DNA of 64,000 bases from Fidelibacterota bacterium (GTDB lineage: Bacteria > Fidelibacterota > Marinisomatia > Marinisomatales > TCS55). A program made the position numbers and the translations under genes. Positions within the stretch are counted from its first letter, which is position 1. Every line of letters starts with the position of its first letter. The DNA lies in NCBI GenBank assembly GCA_014382015.1, contig JACNKN010000041.1:1-64000 (forward strand). The letters are read 5' to 3'. Positions 7,108 through 17,968 of the stretch are shown here, piece by piece. The notes beneath the pieces are model-generated. The model was not told the origin of the DNA. It saw only the letters and a program-made list of their open reading frames with translations, and made no database searches.

Positions 7108-9158
7108 TTACCGGGAATATAATTACCGATTTTAGTTTACTCATTTTATTTTTACCTTTAGCTGCGTTCGCCATTAATATATTTTTTGGGAAACGTCTGC
7201 CGCGACAGGGAGATTGGGTATCCATTGGCGCTGTTTTAATTACCCTTGTTTTGTCTCTGGCGATGCTTCTGAATATGTTCATGAACTGGGATCCTGATTT
7301 TACACATGAAGCTAAATTCACGTGGATGGATTTAGGTGCGTTCAAAATTGAATTGGGTTTCTGGGTTGATAATATTACCATTGTCATGTTAGTTGTGGTG
7401 TCCTTGATTTCCAGTATGACTCATATTTTTTCGGTGGAATACCTGAAGGGTGATATTCGCTACAGCCGATATTATGCTTATCTCGGTTTATTCACCTTTT
7501 CTATGAATGGAATTGTGTTGGCGAACAATCTTATTTCACTTTATATTTTTTGGGAATTGGTGGGTGTGAGTTCATATTTATTGATTGCCCACTGGTTTGA
7601 GAAACCATCTGCCGCTGCTGCAGGGAAAAAGGCATTCCTCACAAACAGGGTAGGGGATATCGGTTTCTTTATCGGCATTATGATTATGTTTACCGCCATT
7701 GGTTCTTTCAATATTCAGGAAGTATTTACTGGTGTATCTCAAGGGTTAATTGGCGGATCGTTATTGACATTGGCAGGTATTGGATTATTCATGGGTGCTG
7801 TAGGGAAATCATCTCAGTTTCCACTTCATATCTGGCTGCCGGATGCTATGGAAGGTCCCACGCCCGTCTCCGCATTGATGCATGCGGCGACAATGGTTGC
7901 AGCGGGTGTTTACCTCACCGTTAGATTATTTCCATTATTTTCGCCAGATGCACTCCTTGTTATTGCTTATGTCGGTGGATTCACCGCATTGTTTGCTGCC
8001 TCCATTGCCATTACGCAAAATGATATTAAAAAAGTATTGGCTTACTCCACCGTCAGTCAATTGGGTTATATGATATTGGCTGTGGGTGTGGGGAATTATA
8101 TTGCAGCATTTTTTCATCTAATGACCCATGCAATGTTTAAGGCCTGCTTATTTTATGGTTCAGGTTCAGTGATTCATGCCATGCATCATTCTTTGCATGA
8201 ACTGGATGACCATGATACGGACCCTCAGGATATGCGAAATATGGGTGGGTTCAAATCTAAAATGCCCATTACCTACTGGACCATGACCATAGCCACTTTG
8301 GCTATTTCCGGGGTGCCATTTTTCTCTGGCTTCTTATCAAAGGATGCAATTTTAGCGGGTAGTTTAGGATTTGCCCAGCACTATCCGCAGCATTTTCTCC
8401 TCCCTGTTTTTGGTTTTGGTGCAGCAGCTATTACAGCCTTTTATATGTTTAGACTCATATTTATGACGTTTCATGGTGAATCCAAAATGCCTAAAGTTTT
8501 TAAAGGGATTCATGAGTCACCCCGGGTCATGACCTTTCCGCTCATGCTATTGAGTGGATTAAGCATTTTCATTTTTTATACCTTACCCTATTTCAATCCA
8601 TTGTCTGATCATGGTTGGTTTACAGAATTGATTCGCGCAGGCGATTCAGTTGTGCCAGGGAATCCTACGGCACATGAAATTGGGGAAGGGGTACATCATG
8701 CCCATTATACGGCCATGGCTTTGTCTTTATTAGTCGCAGGGTTAGGCATTGGGCTTTCTTATTTAATGTATATAAAGAAAAAACTTTCAGCAGAAGCCTG
8801 GGCCAAAAAAATGGGTTTCATGTATAAACTTTCCTTTAATAAATATTATTTTGATGAAAATTATGGCCGCTTTCTGTATCAACCGTTTCAAAAACTATCA
8901 GAAGCAGTGGCATATGTAGATTGGGACTTATACGACAAATATTTTATTAATGGTTTTGGACGTGTCACGAAATGGCTTTCATTCCTCACGGGCAGAGTAG
9001 ATTACGACGGATTAGATCAGTCCATCGTGGATGGTATTGGTCGCTCAGCACAGGGTTTTGGTAAACAATTAAAACAGGTTCAAACCGGCCGATTGCAGAA
9101 TTATATGTTATTCGCTTTGGTTGGTGTCATTATCATTCTGGTCATCCAGACAATTTAG
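7104..9158 (+). CDS. nuoL: NADH-quinone oxidoreductase subunit L
   Basis: Largest antiporter-like subunit, 684 residues with about 14-16 transmembrane helices and the C-terminal extension that forms the lateral helix. Visible signatures are FWELVGVSSYLLIAHW near residue 150, then a lysine-containing helix and LPDAMEGPTPVSALMHAATM near residue 245. The antiporter fold is shared with Mrp sodium/proton antiporters, so pumping is proton-linked by homology only. There is a 21-bp gap before nuoM. Confidence 0.96.
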   Translation: MITGNIITDFSLLILFLPLAAFAINIFFGKRLPRQGDWVSIGAVLITLVLSLAMLLNMFMNWDPDFTHEAKFTWMDLGAFKIELGFWVDNITIVMLVVVSLISSMTHIFSVEYLKGDIRYSRYYAYLGLFTFSMNGIVLANNLISLYIFWELVGVSSYLLIAHWFEKPSAAAAGKKAFLTNRVGDIGFFIGIMIMFTAIGSFNIQEVFTGVSQGLIGGSLLTLAGIGLFMGAVGKSSQFPLHIWLPDAMEGPTPVSALMHAATMVAAGVYLTVRLFPLFSPDALLVIAYVGGFTALFAASIAITQNDIKKVLAYSTVSQLGYMILAVGVGNYIAAFFHLMTHAMFKACLFYGSGSVIHAMHHSLHELDDHDTDPQDMRNMGGFKSKMPITYWTMTIATLAISGVPFFSGFLSKDAILAGSLGFAQHYPQHFLLPVFGFGAAAITAFYMFRLIFMTFHGESKMPKVFKGIHESPRVMTFPLMLLSGLSIFIFYTLPYFNPLSDHGWFTELIRAGDSVVPGNPTAHEIGEGVHHAHYTAMALSLLVAGLGIGLSYLMYIKKKLSAEAWAKKMGFMYKLSFNKYYFDENYGRFLYQPFQKLSEAVAYVDWDLYDKYFINGFGRVTKWLSFLTGRVDYDGLDQSIVDGIGRSAQGFGKQLKQVQTGRLQNYMLFALVGVIIILVIQTI

Positions 9159-9179
9159 AGATTTCATAAAGGGCTAAGT

Positions 9180-10727
9180 ATGAATCATTTACTCAGTTGG
9201 ATCATTTGGCTTCCGGTTATCGGTATCGTTGCCATTGCCTTTATTCCTCGAGACAAAACGGAACTGATTAAACAGGTATCCGCAGCTGCCACGGGAATAC
9301 AATTGGCCTTGGCCATATACTTATGGCGTATCTTTGATGCGGCTACCGGAACTTTCCAGTTCATGGAAAGAGCTGAATGGATCCCATCATTCAACATTAC
9401 ATACATCCTGGGCGTAGACGGTCTCAGTCTTCCCATGGTGATTCTCATGGCACTCATTGGATTCGTCAGTGTGTTCGTCAGCTGGAATATTAATACGGCA
9501 GTGAAAGGGTATTTCTCACTCTTTTTATTGTTAAATACAGGTGTCATGGGCGTTTTTCTATCCCTGGATTTTTTCCTGTTTTACATCTTTTGGGAAGTGA
9601 TGCTTCTGCCCATGTATTTCCTTATTGGGATGTGGGGTGGTCCCCAGCGGGAATATGCAGCGATTAAGTTTTTCCTCTATACTTTATTTGGTTCAGTTCT
9701 TATGCTTATCGCAATCTTAGCCTTGTATTTTACGTGCGGTAATACATTTGATATGCTGGTCCTCATGGATACTGCTCCAACCGCTTTGAGTGGTGTATTA
9801 TGGTGGGGCATGAGTGCCATAAAGGTTATTTGGGTATTATTGTTTATTGGGTTTGCCATTAAGGTACCCGTATTTCCATTCCACACCTGGCTGCCTTTAG
9901 CTCATGTGGAAGCACCCACGGCTATTTCTGTAATTTTAGCCGGCGTTCTTCTGAAGCTTGGAGTATATGGAATGTTAAGAATCAATTATACCATGCTTCC
10001 TGATGGTGTATTTTGGTTTGCCGGCGCCTTGGCTGTGCTCGGATTGATCAATGTGATTTGGGGTGCCATGTGTGCCTTGGCCCAGAAGGATTTGAAGAAA
10101 TTGGTTGCCTATTCATCGGTGAATCATATGGGATATGTTCTCCTTGGCATGGCGGCGGTGATAGCTGCTTCCGGAATGAATGGGGACAACCTTATTAGTG
10201 CCCAAGCTGGAATTAATGGTGCCGTTTTCCAGATGTTTAACCACGGTACAATTTCGGCCATGCTGTTTATTTTGGTCGGTGTGATTTATGATCGCGCCCA
10301 TCATAGAGATATCGAGGGATTCGGCGGATTGGCATCCCAGATGCCCATTTATACCGGGTTTGTGGCCGTGGCATTTTTTGCAGGACTTGGCCTACCTGGA
10401 TTCAGTGGTTTTGTCAGCGAATTCATGATTTTCATTGGTGCATTCCCCGTATTTAAAACAATTGTCATTATTTCCACTATCGGAATTTTACTCAATGCTG
10501 CTTATTTCCTGTGGGCATTCCAACGAATGTTTTTTGGTCCAGCGAATGAGAAATATAATGATCTGCCGGAAATAAATAAACGTGAACTATTTACAATAAT
10601 TCCTTTGGCTGTGATTACGCTTTTTCTGGGAATATATCCGCGTCCATTCTTAGATATGATTTCAGCAACAATGAATGTTCTGATTGAACAGGTTGTGTCC
10701 CTTGGGGGACTGGCCAGTGTTATGTAA
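9180..10727 (+). CDS. nuoM: NADH-quinone oxidoreductase subunit M
   Basis: Antiporter-like membrane subunit, 515 residues. Motifs include LGVDGLSLPMVILMALIGF near residue 78, FFLFYIFWEVMLLPMYFLIG near residue 130 with the key glutamate, and PFHTWLPLAHVEAPTAISVI near residue 238. YSSVNHMGYVLLG and HGTISAMLFILVG are also family segments. It lies between nuoL and nuoN in the standard order with short gaps, as part of the same transcription unit. Confidence 0.96.
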   Translation: MNHLLSWIIWLPVIGIVAIAFIPRDKTELIKQVSAAATGIQLALAIYLWRIFDAATGTFQFMERAEWIPSFNITYILGVDGLSLPMVILMALIGFVSVFVSWNINTAVKGYFSLFLLLNTGVMGVFLSLDFFLFYIFWEVMLLPMYFLIGMWGGPQREYAAIKFFLYTLFGSVLMLIAILALYFTCGNTFDMLVLMDTAPTALSGVLWWGMSAIKVIWVLLFIGFAIKVPVFPFHTWLPLAHVEAPTAISVILAGVLLKLGVYGMLRINYTMLPDGVFWFAGALAVLGLINVIWGAMCALAQKDLKKLVAYSSVNHMGYVLLGMAAVIAASGMNGDNLISAQAGINGAVFQMFNHGTISAMLFILVGVIYDRAHHRDIEGFGGLASQMPIYTGFVAVAFFAGLGLPGFSGFVSEFMIFIGAFPVFKTIVIISTIGILLNAAYFLWAFQRMFFGPANEKYNDLPEINKRELFTIIPLAVITLFLGIYPRPFLDMISATMNVLIEQVVSLGGLASVM

Positions 10728-10736
10728 GGAATCTGC

Positions 10737-12227
10737 ATGAGCAATCTCAACAGCTTAACATATTTTTGGCCAGAACTTATTCTGACTATTACGGTATTGA
10801 TTTCCGTCGTGGCCGATTTGTTTTACCGAAAAGAAGAATCCTACAAGGTAGCCTGGTGGGTCTTGGGTGGACTTATATTCACTATGCTTGCCATTCGATT
10901 GGGTGGAAGTGCTGTAACCGACTTATTTATGGGAACGATTGCACTGGATCCCTTTTCTGTATTTTTCAAAATATTGATATTGATTGCAACCGTTTTTGTG
11001 ATTCTCATGAGTTTTAACAGCAATGAGCTAAAGGATTATCGCGTAGGCGAATATTACTCAGTATTAGCCATTATGGCTTTTGGATTGTTTTTAATGGCAT
11101 CTGCCATTGATATATTGATGGTTTACCTTGCCATAGAAGTGGTATCAATCATGTCTTTCTTCTTGGCCGGTTATTTAAAAAAGAATCCCCACAGTAATGA
11201 AGCTTCTTTAAAATATGTAATCTATGGTGCTTTTTCTTCCGGGATTATGCTCTATGGTTTGAGTATCCTGTTTGGCTTGACGGGCACAACCAAGTTTATG
11301 GAAATGCAGGCGGCGATTGCAGGGTTGAGTCCCGATTCCAATTTAGCCCTCATTCTTTCTGCTGTATTCATCCTGGTTGGTTTCGGTTATAAAATTTCAG
11401 CAGTGCCGTTCCATTTTTGGACACCGGATGTTTATGAAGGATCACCCACCACCATTACAGCTTATTTATCCGTCGCACCGAAAGCAGCGGGTTTTGCCAT
11501 TTTAATTCGTTTTTTCAACCAGGTATTTGGAGATAGTTCTGCCTTGGTGTCAGAATCATGGCAGGCATTGAATCACATTCCATGGCCTCAACTCATGGGT
11601 GTTTTAGCTGCTGCAACAATGACGGTAGGAAATTTGGTCGCCATTCAGCAAAAGAGTGTGAAACGAATGTTGGCCTATTCCAGTATCGCCCATGCAGGAT
11701 ATATGATGATGGCGCTTCCTCTCATGTCTGAAGCAGGTGTGTATGGTATCATGATATACCTTCTCATGTATTTATTTATGAACCTGGGTGCTTTTTTTGT
11801 GGTTATTTATATCCAAGGAAAAACGGGTGGGGAAGATTTCGAAGACTTCAATGGGTTAGGATGGAAAATGCCCTTTGTAGGCGCCGTCATGGTTTTATTT
11901 ATGTTATCCCTGACTGGTTTGCCTCCCACTGCAGGATTTATCGGTAAATTCTATTTATTTGCTGCCGTGATTAAAGCGGGTTCGCAATATTATTGGTTGG
12001 CATTTGTAGGGGTCCTGAATAGCGTTATTTCACTTTATTATTATTTTCGTGTGGTAAAACACATGTACTTTAAAGGTGAGCGAAGCGAAACTGTTGTAAT
12101 GCCGGAATCAAACTTAGTGACAACTGTGCTACTTTTTCTTGCAATCCCAACCTTTATATTTGGATGGTATTTCGGACCGGTTGCAAATTGGGTTAGTGAA
12201 TCTTTGGTTATTTTTCAAGGAATGTAA
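10737..12227 (+). CDS. nuoN: NADH-quinone oxidoreductase subunit N
   Basis: Third antiporter-like subunit, 496 residues, last gene of the complex I cluster. Motifs include YLAIEVVSIMSFFLAGYLKK near residue 130, PFHFWTPDVYEGSPTTITAY near residue 224 and LAYSSIAHAGYMMM near residue 314. With nuoN the cluster holds the eleven subunits of the membrane arm and the Q module. The NADH-oxidising N module (nuoE, nuoF, nuoG) is absent from the window. A 35-bp gap separates it from nqrA. Confidence 0.96.
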   Translation: MSNLNSLTYFWPELILTITVLISVVADLFYRKEESYKVAWWVLGGLIFTMLAIRLGGSAVTDLFMGTIALDPFSVFFKILILIATVFVILMSFNSNELKDYRVGEYYSVLAIMAFGLFLMASAIDILMVYLAIEVVSIMSFFLAGYLKKNPHSNEASLKYVIYGAFSSGIMLYGLSILFGLTGTTKFMEMQAAIAGLSPDSNLALILSAVFILVGFGYKISAVPFHFWTPDVYEGSPTTITAYLSVAPKAAGFAILIRFFNQVFGDSSALVSESWQALNHIPWPQLMGVLAAATMTVGNLVAIQQKSVKRMLAYSSIAHAGYMMMALPLMSEAGVYGIMIYLLMYLFMNLGAFFVVIYIQGKTGGEDFEDFNGLGWKMPFVGAVMVLFMLSLTGLPPTAGFIGKFYLFAAVIKAGSQYYWLAFVGVLNSVISLYYYFRVVKHMYFKGERSETVVMPESNLVTTVLLFLAIPTFIFGWYFGPVANWVSESLVIFQGM

Positions 12228-12262
12228 ACCAATAAAAATGGCCATTTAGAGGGGAATAATTT

Positions 12263-13615
12263 TTGGCTGATTTAAATATAAAAAAGGGACACAATATCCG
12301 AATCTCCGGTGTTCCTTCTGATGAACTTCAAAAAGGTTTAAAACCCAAGACGGTTGCAATCCAGCCCACCGATTTTCGTACCTTAAGACCAAAGATCCTC
12401 GTTAAAGAAGGGGACACTGTAAAAATTGGTTCTCCCTTATTCCATTGTAAAACCCATTTCAATGTTTTTTGGCCATCTCCTGGAGCAGGAACAGTTTCTT
12501 CTATTCAATTTGGTCCGCGCAGGGTTGTAGAAAAAATAATTATTGAGTTAGCCGAAACGGAGGAATCAGAATGCCATGATTCCTTCCGTGCAGCTGAAAT
12601 TCCCACGCTGGGGAAAGAACAGATTCTATCGGCATTGTTGAAGGGGAATTTGATTCCTTTTATTCGCCAGCGCCCCTTTAATAAAGTGGTCAACCCAATG
12701 GATACGCCGAGAGATATTTTTATTTCCGGTTGGAACACAGCTCCCCTTTCCGTTAATCTTGATGTAATACTTCGGCGACGCTTACCGCAATTCCAGGCCG
12801 GGATTAATATTTTAAAAAAATTGACTACCGGCTCAGTCCATTTATCCATAAATGAAAATACGGTCTCCGATACATTGTTAGAAGTGAAGGGGGCAGATGT
12901 TCACACCCTAAATGGTCCCCATCCAGTTGGGAATGTGGGAATTCAAATTCATCATATTGCGCCATTGAAATTAAATGATTTGATTTGGACGGTGAATGCC
13001 CAGGATGTGGTTCGGATTGGGACATTTTTTCTCACAGGAAAATACGATCCAACCATTTTTGTAACAGCCGGCGGACCTGGGGTAAAAACCCCAACCCATA
13101 TTAAAACTCGCATGGGTGTTCGATTAGATGCATTATTATCAGAAAAGCTAAATGAAGGAAAACAGAGAATCATTTCAGGGGATGTACTTACGGGAAAAAC
13201 CGCAACTAAAAATGGATATTTAGGTTTTTACGATTCTACAATATCTGTTATTCCCGAAGGCGGTGAACGTGAATTTATGGGCATGATTAAACCCGGTTCA
13301 TCTTTAACCCGATATAGTTTAACCAACGCATTTATTGGATTTGGGAAAAAGTTTTTTTCATTTAATACACTTCAAAATGGTAGTGAACGATACATGGTGC
13401 CTATCAATGCATGGGAAGATGCACTTCCAATGGATATACTGCCCAACGCGTTGTACCGGGCGATTCATGTGGAAGATATTGAAGAAATGGAGCAACTGGG
13501 AATCATTGAATGTGATGAAGAAGATTTTGCCCTTTGTTCTTTTGCATGTCCTAGTAAAATTGATGTGGGTGGAATGATTCGTCAAGGGTTGAATCTCATG
13601 GAGAAGGAAGTGTAA
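12263..13615 (+). CDS. nqrA: Na+-translocating NADH:quinone oxidoreductase subunit A
   Basis: Cytosolic subunit of the sodium pump NQR, 450 residues, first gene of the nqr operon. Family features are the N-terminal KKGHNIRISGVPS, the ATDFRTLRP-like segment QPTDFRTLRPKI, the glycine-rich loop LKGNLIPFIRQRPFNKV and the C-terminal CSFACPSKIDVG. The start is a TTG preceded by the ribosome-binding site AGAGGGG; no in-frame ATG gives a full-length protein. The gene follows nuoN by 35 bp and may be co-transcribed with it. Confidence 0.94.
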   Translation: MADLNIKKGHNIRISGVPSDELQKGLKPKTVAIQPTDFRTLRPKILVKEGDTVKIGSPLFHCKTHFNVFWPSPGAGTVSSIQFGPRRVVEKIIIELAETEESECHDSFRAAEIPTLGKEQILSALLKGNLIPFIRQRPFNKVVNPMDTPRDIFISGWNTAPLSVNLDVILRRRLPQFQAGINILKKLTTGSVHLSINENTVSDTLLEVKGADVHTLNGPHPVGNVGIQIHHIAPLKLNDLIWTVNAQDVVRIGTFFLTGKYDPTIFVTAGGPGVKTPTHIKTRMGVRLDALLSEKLNEGKQRIISGDVLTGKTATKNGYLGFYDSTISVIPEGGEREFMGMIKPGSSLTRYSLTNAFIGFGKKFFSFNTLQNGSERYMVPINAWEDALPMDILPNALYRAIHVEDIEEMEQLGIIECDEEDFALCSFACPSKIDVGGMIRQGLNLMEKEV

Positions 13616-14794
13616 ATGATAAAATTCCTCCAAAAATTTCTCGATGACAATCGTTTCAGATTCGAAAAAGACGGATCTCTGGAAAAATTCGCTATCATGT
13701 TTGAAGCGGCTGATACCATTCTATTCAGTACGGACGAAGTCACTGAATCCGGCCCACATATACGGGATAGTATAGATACAAAGCGAGTGATGATTCTTGT
13801 GGTGGCCGCATTAATACCACTCTATATTTTTGGCGCCATGAATGTGGGCGTCCAAAATGGAATTGCCATGGGAGTAGAACGATCAAATTGGGGGCAATTC
13901 TGGTTTGGCTTGAATAAAATTTTACCCATTATATTGGTGGCATTTATCACGGGCGCATTTTGGGAAGTTCTTTTTGCCATGGTTCGGAAGCACCCCATTA
14001 GTGAAGGGTTTTTAGTTACCTGTGCGCTGATTCCATTGGTGATGCCAGCTTCTATTCCTTTATGGCAGGTTTCTATGGCAACCACATTTGGTATCGTGAT
14101 AGGAAAAGAGATATTCGGCGGCGTAGGGATGAATATTTTTAATCCAGCACTGGTGGCCCGTGCATTTTTATTTTTCACCTATCCCGGTCGTATTTCAGGA
14201 GACAAAGTTTGGGTGCTTGGACCCGATGGATATTCTGGTGCCACCGCACTCGCCGTACCTGCAGCTGAGGTGAATCAACATGCGGTTTCACTCTTGGATG
14301 GCGTCACCCAGTTTGATTTTTCCTGGTGGAATATGTTTATTGGTTGGGTTCCTGGCTCTATTGGTGAAACAAGTAAATTACTGATTATCTTTGGGGCAAT
14401 ATTTTTGGTCATCACAAAAATTGCCAATTGGCGCATCATGGCAGGATCATTGATTGGACTTGCGGCCACGGCATACCTGACAAATTTGATGGCACCTTTT
14501 TCTTCCAACACCATGTTATCCATGCCGGCTCATTATCATTTAGTGATGGGTGGATTTCTGTTTGGGATGGCATTCATGGCGACTGAACCCGTTACGGGAT
14601 GTCATACAAATCAGGGGCGTTGGGTGTATGGCATTCTATTTGGTATGCTAACAGTGATCGTTCGTTCGATTAATCCAGCCTATCCGGAAGGTACAATGCT
14701 GGCCATTCTATTACTCAATGCATTTGCGCCATTGATCGACTGGTTTGTCATTCAATCGAATATTAAACATAGAATGGCACGCTATGCGCAGTAA
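13616..14794 (+). CDS. nqrB: Na+-NQR subunit B
   Basis: Membrane subunit with about ten transmembrane helices, 392 residues. It forms the sodium channel and carries a covalently bound FMN. The flavinylation motif SGAT is at residues 207-210 (DGYSGATALAVP), so the FMN acceptor should be T210. The ATG immediately follows the nqrA stop. The flavin would be attached by the ApbE encoded downstream at 17952. The region KHPISEGFLVTCALIPLVMP is also typical of NqrB and RnfD. Confidence 0.95.
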   Translation: MIKFLQKFLDDNRFRFEKDGSLEKFAIMFEAADTILFSTDEVTESGPHIRDSIDTKRVMILVVAALIPLYIFGAMNVGVQNGIAMGVERSNWGQFWFGLNKILPIILVAFITGAFWEVLFAMVRKHPISEGFLVTCALIPLVMPASIPLWQVSMATTFGIVIGKEIFGGVGMNIFNPALVARAFLFFTYPGRISGDKVWVLGPDGYSGATALAVPAAEVNQHAVSLLDGVTQFDFSWWNMFIGWVPGSIGETSKLLIIFGAIFLVITKIANWRIMAGSLIGLAATAYLTNLMAPFSSNTMLSMPAHYHLVMGGFLFGMAFMATEPVTGCHTNQGRWVYGILFGMLTVIVRSINPAYPEGTMLAILLLNAFAPLIDWFVIQSNIKHRMARYAQ

Positions 14795-15500
14795 TACATA
14801 CACATTAATATTTACGTCGATTGTGACGATCATTCTTGGGTTTTTACTTTCTTTGGCTGTTACAGCATTGAAAGAAAGACAGGATTTAAATGTGGAAATT
14901 GATATTAAGAAAAATATTCTACAATCCTTGGATTTTGGCCCATCAGCAAAAAGTCCCTGGACACCGGACACAATCCAATCCATCTTTGACGATAATATCT
15001 CCAGTATTGTAATTAACGCTAAGGGTGAAACGGTTATAGGGAAAAGCCCAGAAGATATCAATCCTGATGTGGATTTAAACTTATACCCCGTATATATAAA
15101 AACCATGGATGGTGAGATTAATGGCTATGCGATTCCCATTTCTGGCAAAGGGTTATGGTCAACTTTGTATGGATATTTCGCGGTGGAATCAGATGGAATG
15201 ACGGTGAAAGGCATCACATTTTATAAACATGGTGAAACACCGGGTTTAGGCGGTGAGGTCGAAAAACCTTGGTTCCGAAACAATTTTAAGGGAAAAAAGT
15301 TTGTAGATAATGATGGGAATTTAGTCGGCATCCAGATCATGAAAGGAAGCGTGGATGAAACATCTCCTGATGCGTATCACCAGGTGGATGGTATCTCCGG
15401 TGCAACCATGACCAGTAAGGGGTTAAACAATTTTTTGATGGATGATTTAAAAATCTATGAATCATTTTTTAATCGCATTAGAACAGATGGAGGTGCATAA
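14784..15500 (+). CDS. nqrC: Na+-NQR subunit C
   Basis: Subunit with one N-terminal transmembrane helix and a periplasmic FMN-binding domain, 238 residues. The flavinylation motif SGAT is at residues 205-208 ([12 protein letters not shown]), with T208 the expected FMN acceptor. I chose the ATG at 14784, which overlaps the nqrB stop, because the 13 upstream in-frame residues lie inside nqrB and delay the membrane anchor. The segment [10 protein letters not shown] near residue 150 is a second family hallmark. Confidence 0.93.
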   Translation: MRSNTYTLIFTSIVTIILGFLLSLAVTALKERQDLNVEIDIKKNILQSLDFGPSAKSPWTPDTIQSIFDDNISSIVINAKGETVIGKSPEDINPDVDLNLYPVYIKTMDGEINGYAIPISGKGLWSTLYGYFAVESDGMTVKGITFYKHGETPGLGGEVEKPWFRNNFKGKKFVDNDGNLVGIQIMKGSVDETSPDAYHQVDGISGATMTSKGLNNFLMDDLKIYESFFNRIRTDGGA

Positions 15501-16126
15501 TGGCCTTATTGAGTAAAAAATCTCAAGTGGTTCTTAATGATCCATTAATGAATAATAACCCCATCACCTTGCAAGTATTGGGGATTTGTTCTGCATTGGC
15601 TGTGACGGTTAAAATGGATACGGCCGTTGTCATGACCCTCGCTGTCGTCGCTGTTTTATCGGTTTCAAATACACTAATAGCGTTATTGAGAAAATTGATT
15701 CCAAGTAAGGTTCGGATTATTGTTCAGTTGGCCATTATCGCATCTTTGGTGATTTTGACTGATCAAATTTTAAAAGCATATATGTATGATATCAGTAAAC
15801 AGCTTTCGGTATTTGTTGGACTGATTATTACCAATTGTATTGTCATGGGACGTGCCGAAGCCTTCGCCATGCAGAATACACCGGGGAAATCCTTTTTGGA
15901 TGGGTTGGGCAATGGTCTGGGTTACGGCATGATCTTGATTGTTGTTTCATTCTTTAGGGAATTGTTGGGTAGTGGATCTATTTATGGCTTTCAAGTTATT
16001 CCCGATTCATTTTATGCTGCCGGTTATGAAAATATGGGGCTCATGGTATTGAGTCCTGGTGCATTTATTATTTTGGGGCTCATTGTCTGGGTCCAGAGAA
16101 TTGTAGCAAACATAGAGGAAGAATAG
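15500..16126 (+). CDS. nqrD: Na+-NQR subunit D
   Basis: Integral membrane subunit with six helices, 208 residues, homologous to RnfE/RsxE. Together with NqrE it binds an intramembrane iron-sulfur centre through cysteines in half-helices; candidates here are the cysteines in [14 protein letters not shown] near residue 30 and [16 protein letters not shown] near residue 112. It overlaps nqrC by one base and is followed after 1 bp by nqrE. Confidence 0.95.
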   Translation: MALLSKKSQVVLNDPLMNNNPITLQVLGICSALAVTVKMDTAVVMTLAVVAVLSVSNTLIALLRKLIPSKVRIIVQLAIIASLVILTDQILKAYMYDISKQLSVFVGLIITNCIVMGRAEAFAMQNTPGKSFLDGLGNGLGYGMILIVVSFFRELLGSGSIYGFQVIPDSFYAAGYENMGLMVLSPGAFIILGLIVWVQRIVANIEEE

Positions 16127-16127
16127 C

Positions 16128-16739
16128 ATGTTAGAACATTATATCAGCCTCATAACCAAAGCGGTATTTGTTGAAAATATTCTTCTCGCCTATTTCCTGG
16201 GGATGTGTTCTTTTCTTGCCATATCCAAAAAAGTAGATACGTCCATTGGCCTTGGGTTGGCCGTCACTTTTGTTCTAACAATTACCTCTCCGGTGAATTG
16301 GGCCATTCATCATTATTTTCTTGAGAAAGGCGCTTTATCTTGGGCGGGGTTTCCTGATGTGGATTTAAGCTTTTTAAACTTTATTGTTTTCATTGCAGTT
16401 ATTGCTGCAATGGTTCAATTGGTGGAAATGATATTAGATCGATTCTCCCCAACCCTCTATCATAATCTGGGTATTTTCCTGCCCCTTATTGCCGTAAACT
16501 GTGCAATATTAGGTGGCGCATTATTTTTAGTCGAACGGAATTATAATTTTATAGAATCAACTGTTTTCGGTTTTGGTTCTGGACTGGGTTGGTTTTTAGC
16601 TATTGTATCGATGGCATCAATTCGATATCGCTTACGGTATTCTAATGTACCTGTAAAGCTTCGAGGGCTAGGCATTACCATGCTATTAACGGGATTATTA
16701 TCCATGGCCTTTATGGCTTTCTCAGGAATTGATCTCTAA
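16128..16739 (+). CDS. nqrE: Na+-NQR subunit E
   Basis: Integral membrane partner of NqrD with inverted topology, 203 residues, six helices. Family segments are [18 protein letters not shown] near residue 14 and [20 protein letters not shown] near residue 118, both containing the conserved cysteines used for the intramembrane iron centre. It overlaps nqrF by one base. Delivery of iron to this centre is the proposed role of NqrM, encoded at 19016-19195. Confidence 0.95.
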   Translation: MLEHYISLITKAVFVENILLAYFLGMCSFLAISKKVDTSIGLGLAVTFVLTITSPVNWAIHHYFLEKGALSWAGFPDVDLSFLNFIVFIAVIAAMVQLVEMILDRFSPTLYHNLGIFLPLIAVNCAILGGALFLVERNYNFIESTVFGFGSGLGWFLAIVSMASIRYRLRYSNVPVKLRGLGITMLLTGLLSMAFMAFSGIDL

Positions 16740-17968
16740 TGGCATTAACCTTCCTGAGTATCTCTGTGTTTACCGGTGTCATTCTTATTTTGGTATTGAT
16801 TTTGAATTTTGCTGAATCAAAGCTTTTGCCCCAAGGGGATGTGACAATTAAAATAAATGATGATGATGCCAAAGCCATTACAACCCGTCCCGGCGGAACG
16901 TTATTATTAACCTTAGCAAATGAAAGTATTTTTCTTCCATCCGCATGCGGCGGCGGCGGAACCTGTGCCATGTGCCGTTGTCAGGTCTTGGATGGCGGCG
17001 GTGAAATACTTCCAACTGAGACTGGGCATATTAATCGGAAAGATGCGCAAGATAAATGGCGATTGGCATGCCAGGTTAAGGTTAAACAAAATATGGATGT
17101 CCATATTCCGGCTGAAATATTCAATATTCAAAAGTGGGATTGCAGAGTTCGTTCAAATAAAAATGTAGCAACATTTATTAAGGAATTGGTTTTAGAACTT
17201 CCTGAAGGGGAAATTCTTGATTTTAAAGCGGGTGGATATATTCAAATTGATATTCCAGAATACCATAATCTGAGTTTTAAGGATTTTGCTGTTGAAGAAG
17301 AATATCATCCGGATTGGGATAAATATAAAATTTGGGATATAAACGCTACCAATGATGATGATTGCTTTCGGGCTTATTCCATGGCTAACCACCCTGCAGA
17401 GGGGAATATCGTTATGCTGAATGTACGGATTGCCACACCGCCGCCTGCGTTATGGAATGATGTTCCTCCCGGTATTGCCTCTTCATATATTTTCAATTTA
17501 AAGCCCGGAGATGAAGTAACAATTTCTGGTCCTTTTGGTGAATTTTTTGCCAAAGATACAGATCGAGAAATGGTTTATATTGGCGGCGGCGCAGGCATGG
17601 CCCCCATGCGGAGCCATTTATTTGATTTATTGGATACGCAAAATACAGATCGAAAAATATCATTTTATTATGGGGCTCGTTCAATTAGGGAAATGTTTTA
17701 TCATGAAGATTTTTTAAAACTTGAAAAAGAACACCCGAATTTTACTTATACAGTCGCCTTATCTGAACCCATGGAGGAAGATAATTGGAAAGGGCCAACC
17801 GGGTTTATTCACCAAGCGGTTCTTGACCTTTATTTGAAAGACCATGAAGACCCAACAGAAATTGAATATTATATGTGCGGTCCACCAATGATGATTGATG
17901 CAGTAGATAAAATGCTCTACGATTTAGGCGTAGAACCTGAAATGATTGATTATGATAAGTTTGGTTAA
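16739..17968 (+). CDS. nqrF: Na+-NQR subunit F, NADH-oxidising
   Basis: Electron-input subunit of NQR, 409 residues: one N-terminal transmembrane helix, a 2Fe-2S ferredoxin domain and a FAD/NADH reductase domain. Cluster ligands are C70, C76, C79 and C111. The FAD motif RAYSMAN lies near residue 212 and the NAD-binding [11 protein letters not shown] near residue 282. The C-terminal [14 protein letters not shown] is the reductase signature. The gene overlaps apbE by 17 bases. Confidence 0.96.
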   Translation: MALTFLSISVFTGVILILVLILNFAESKLLPQGDVTIKINDDDAKAITTRPGGTLLLTLANESIFLPSACGGGGTCAMCRCQVLDGGGEILPTETGHINRKDAQDKWRLACQVKVKQNMDVHIPAEIFNIQKWDCRVRSNKNVATFIKELVLELPEGEILDFKAGGYIQIDIPEYHNLSFKDFAVEEEYHPDWDKYKIWDINATNDDDCFRAYSMANHPAEGNIVMLNVRIATPPPALWNDVPPGIASSYIFNLKPGDEVTISGPFGEFFAKDTDREMVYIGGGAGMAPMRSHLFDLLDTQNTDRKISFYYGARSIREMFYHEDFLKLEKEHPNFTYTVALSEPMEEDNWKGPTGFIHQAVLDLYLKDHEDPTEIEYYMCGPPMMIDAVDKMLYDLGVEPEMIDYDKFG

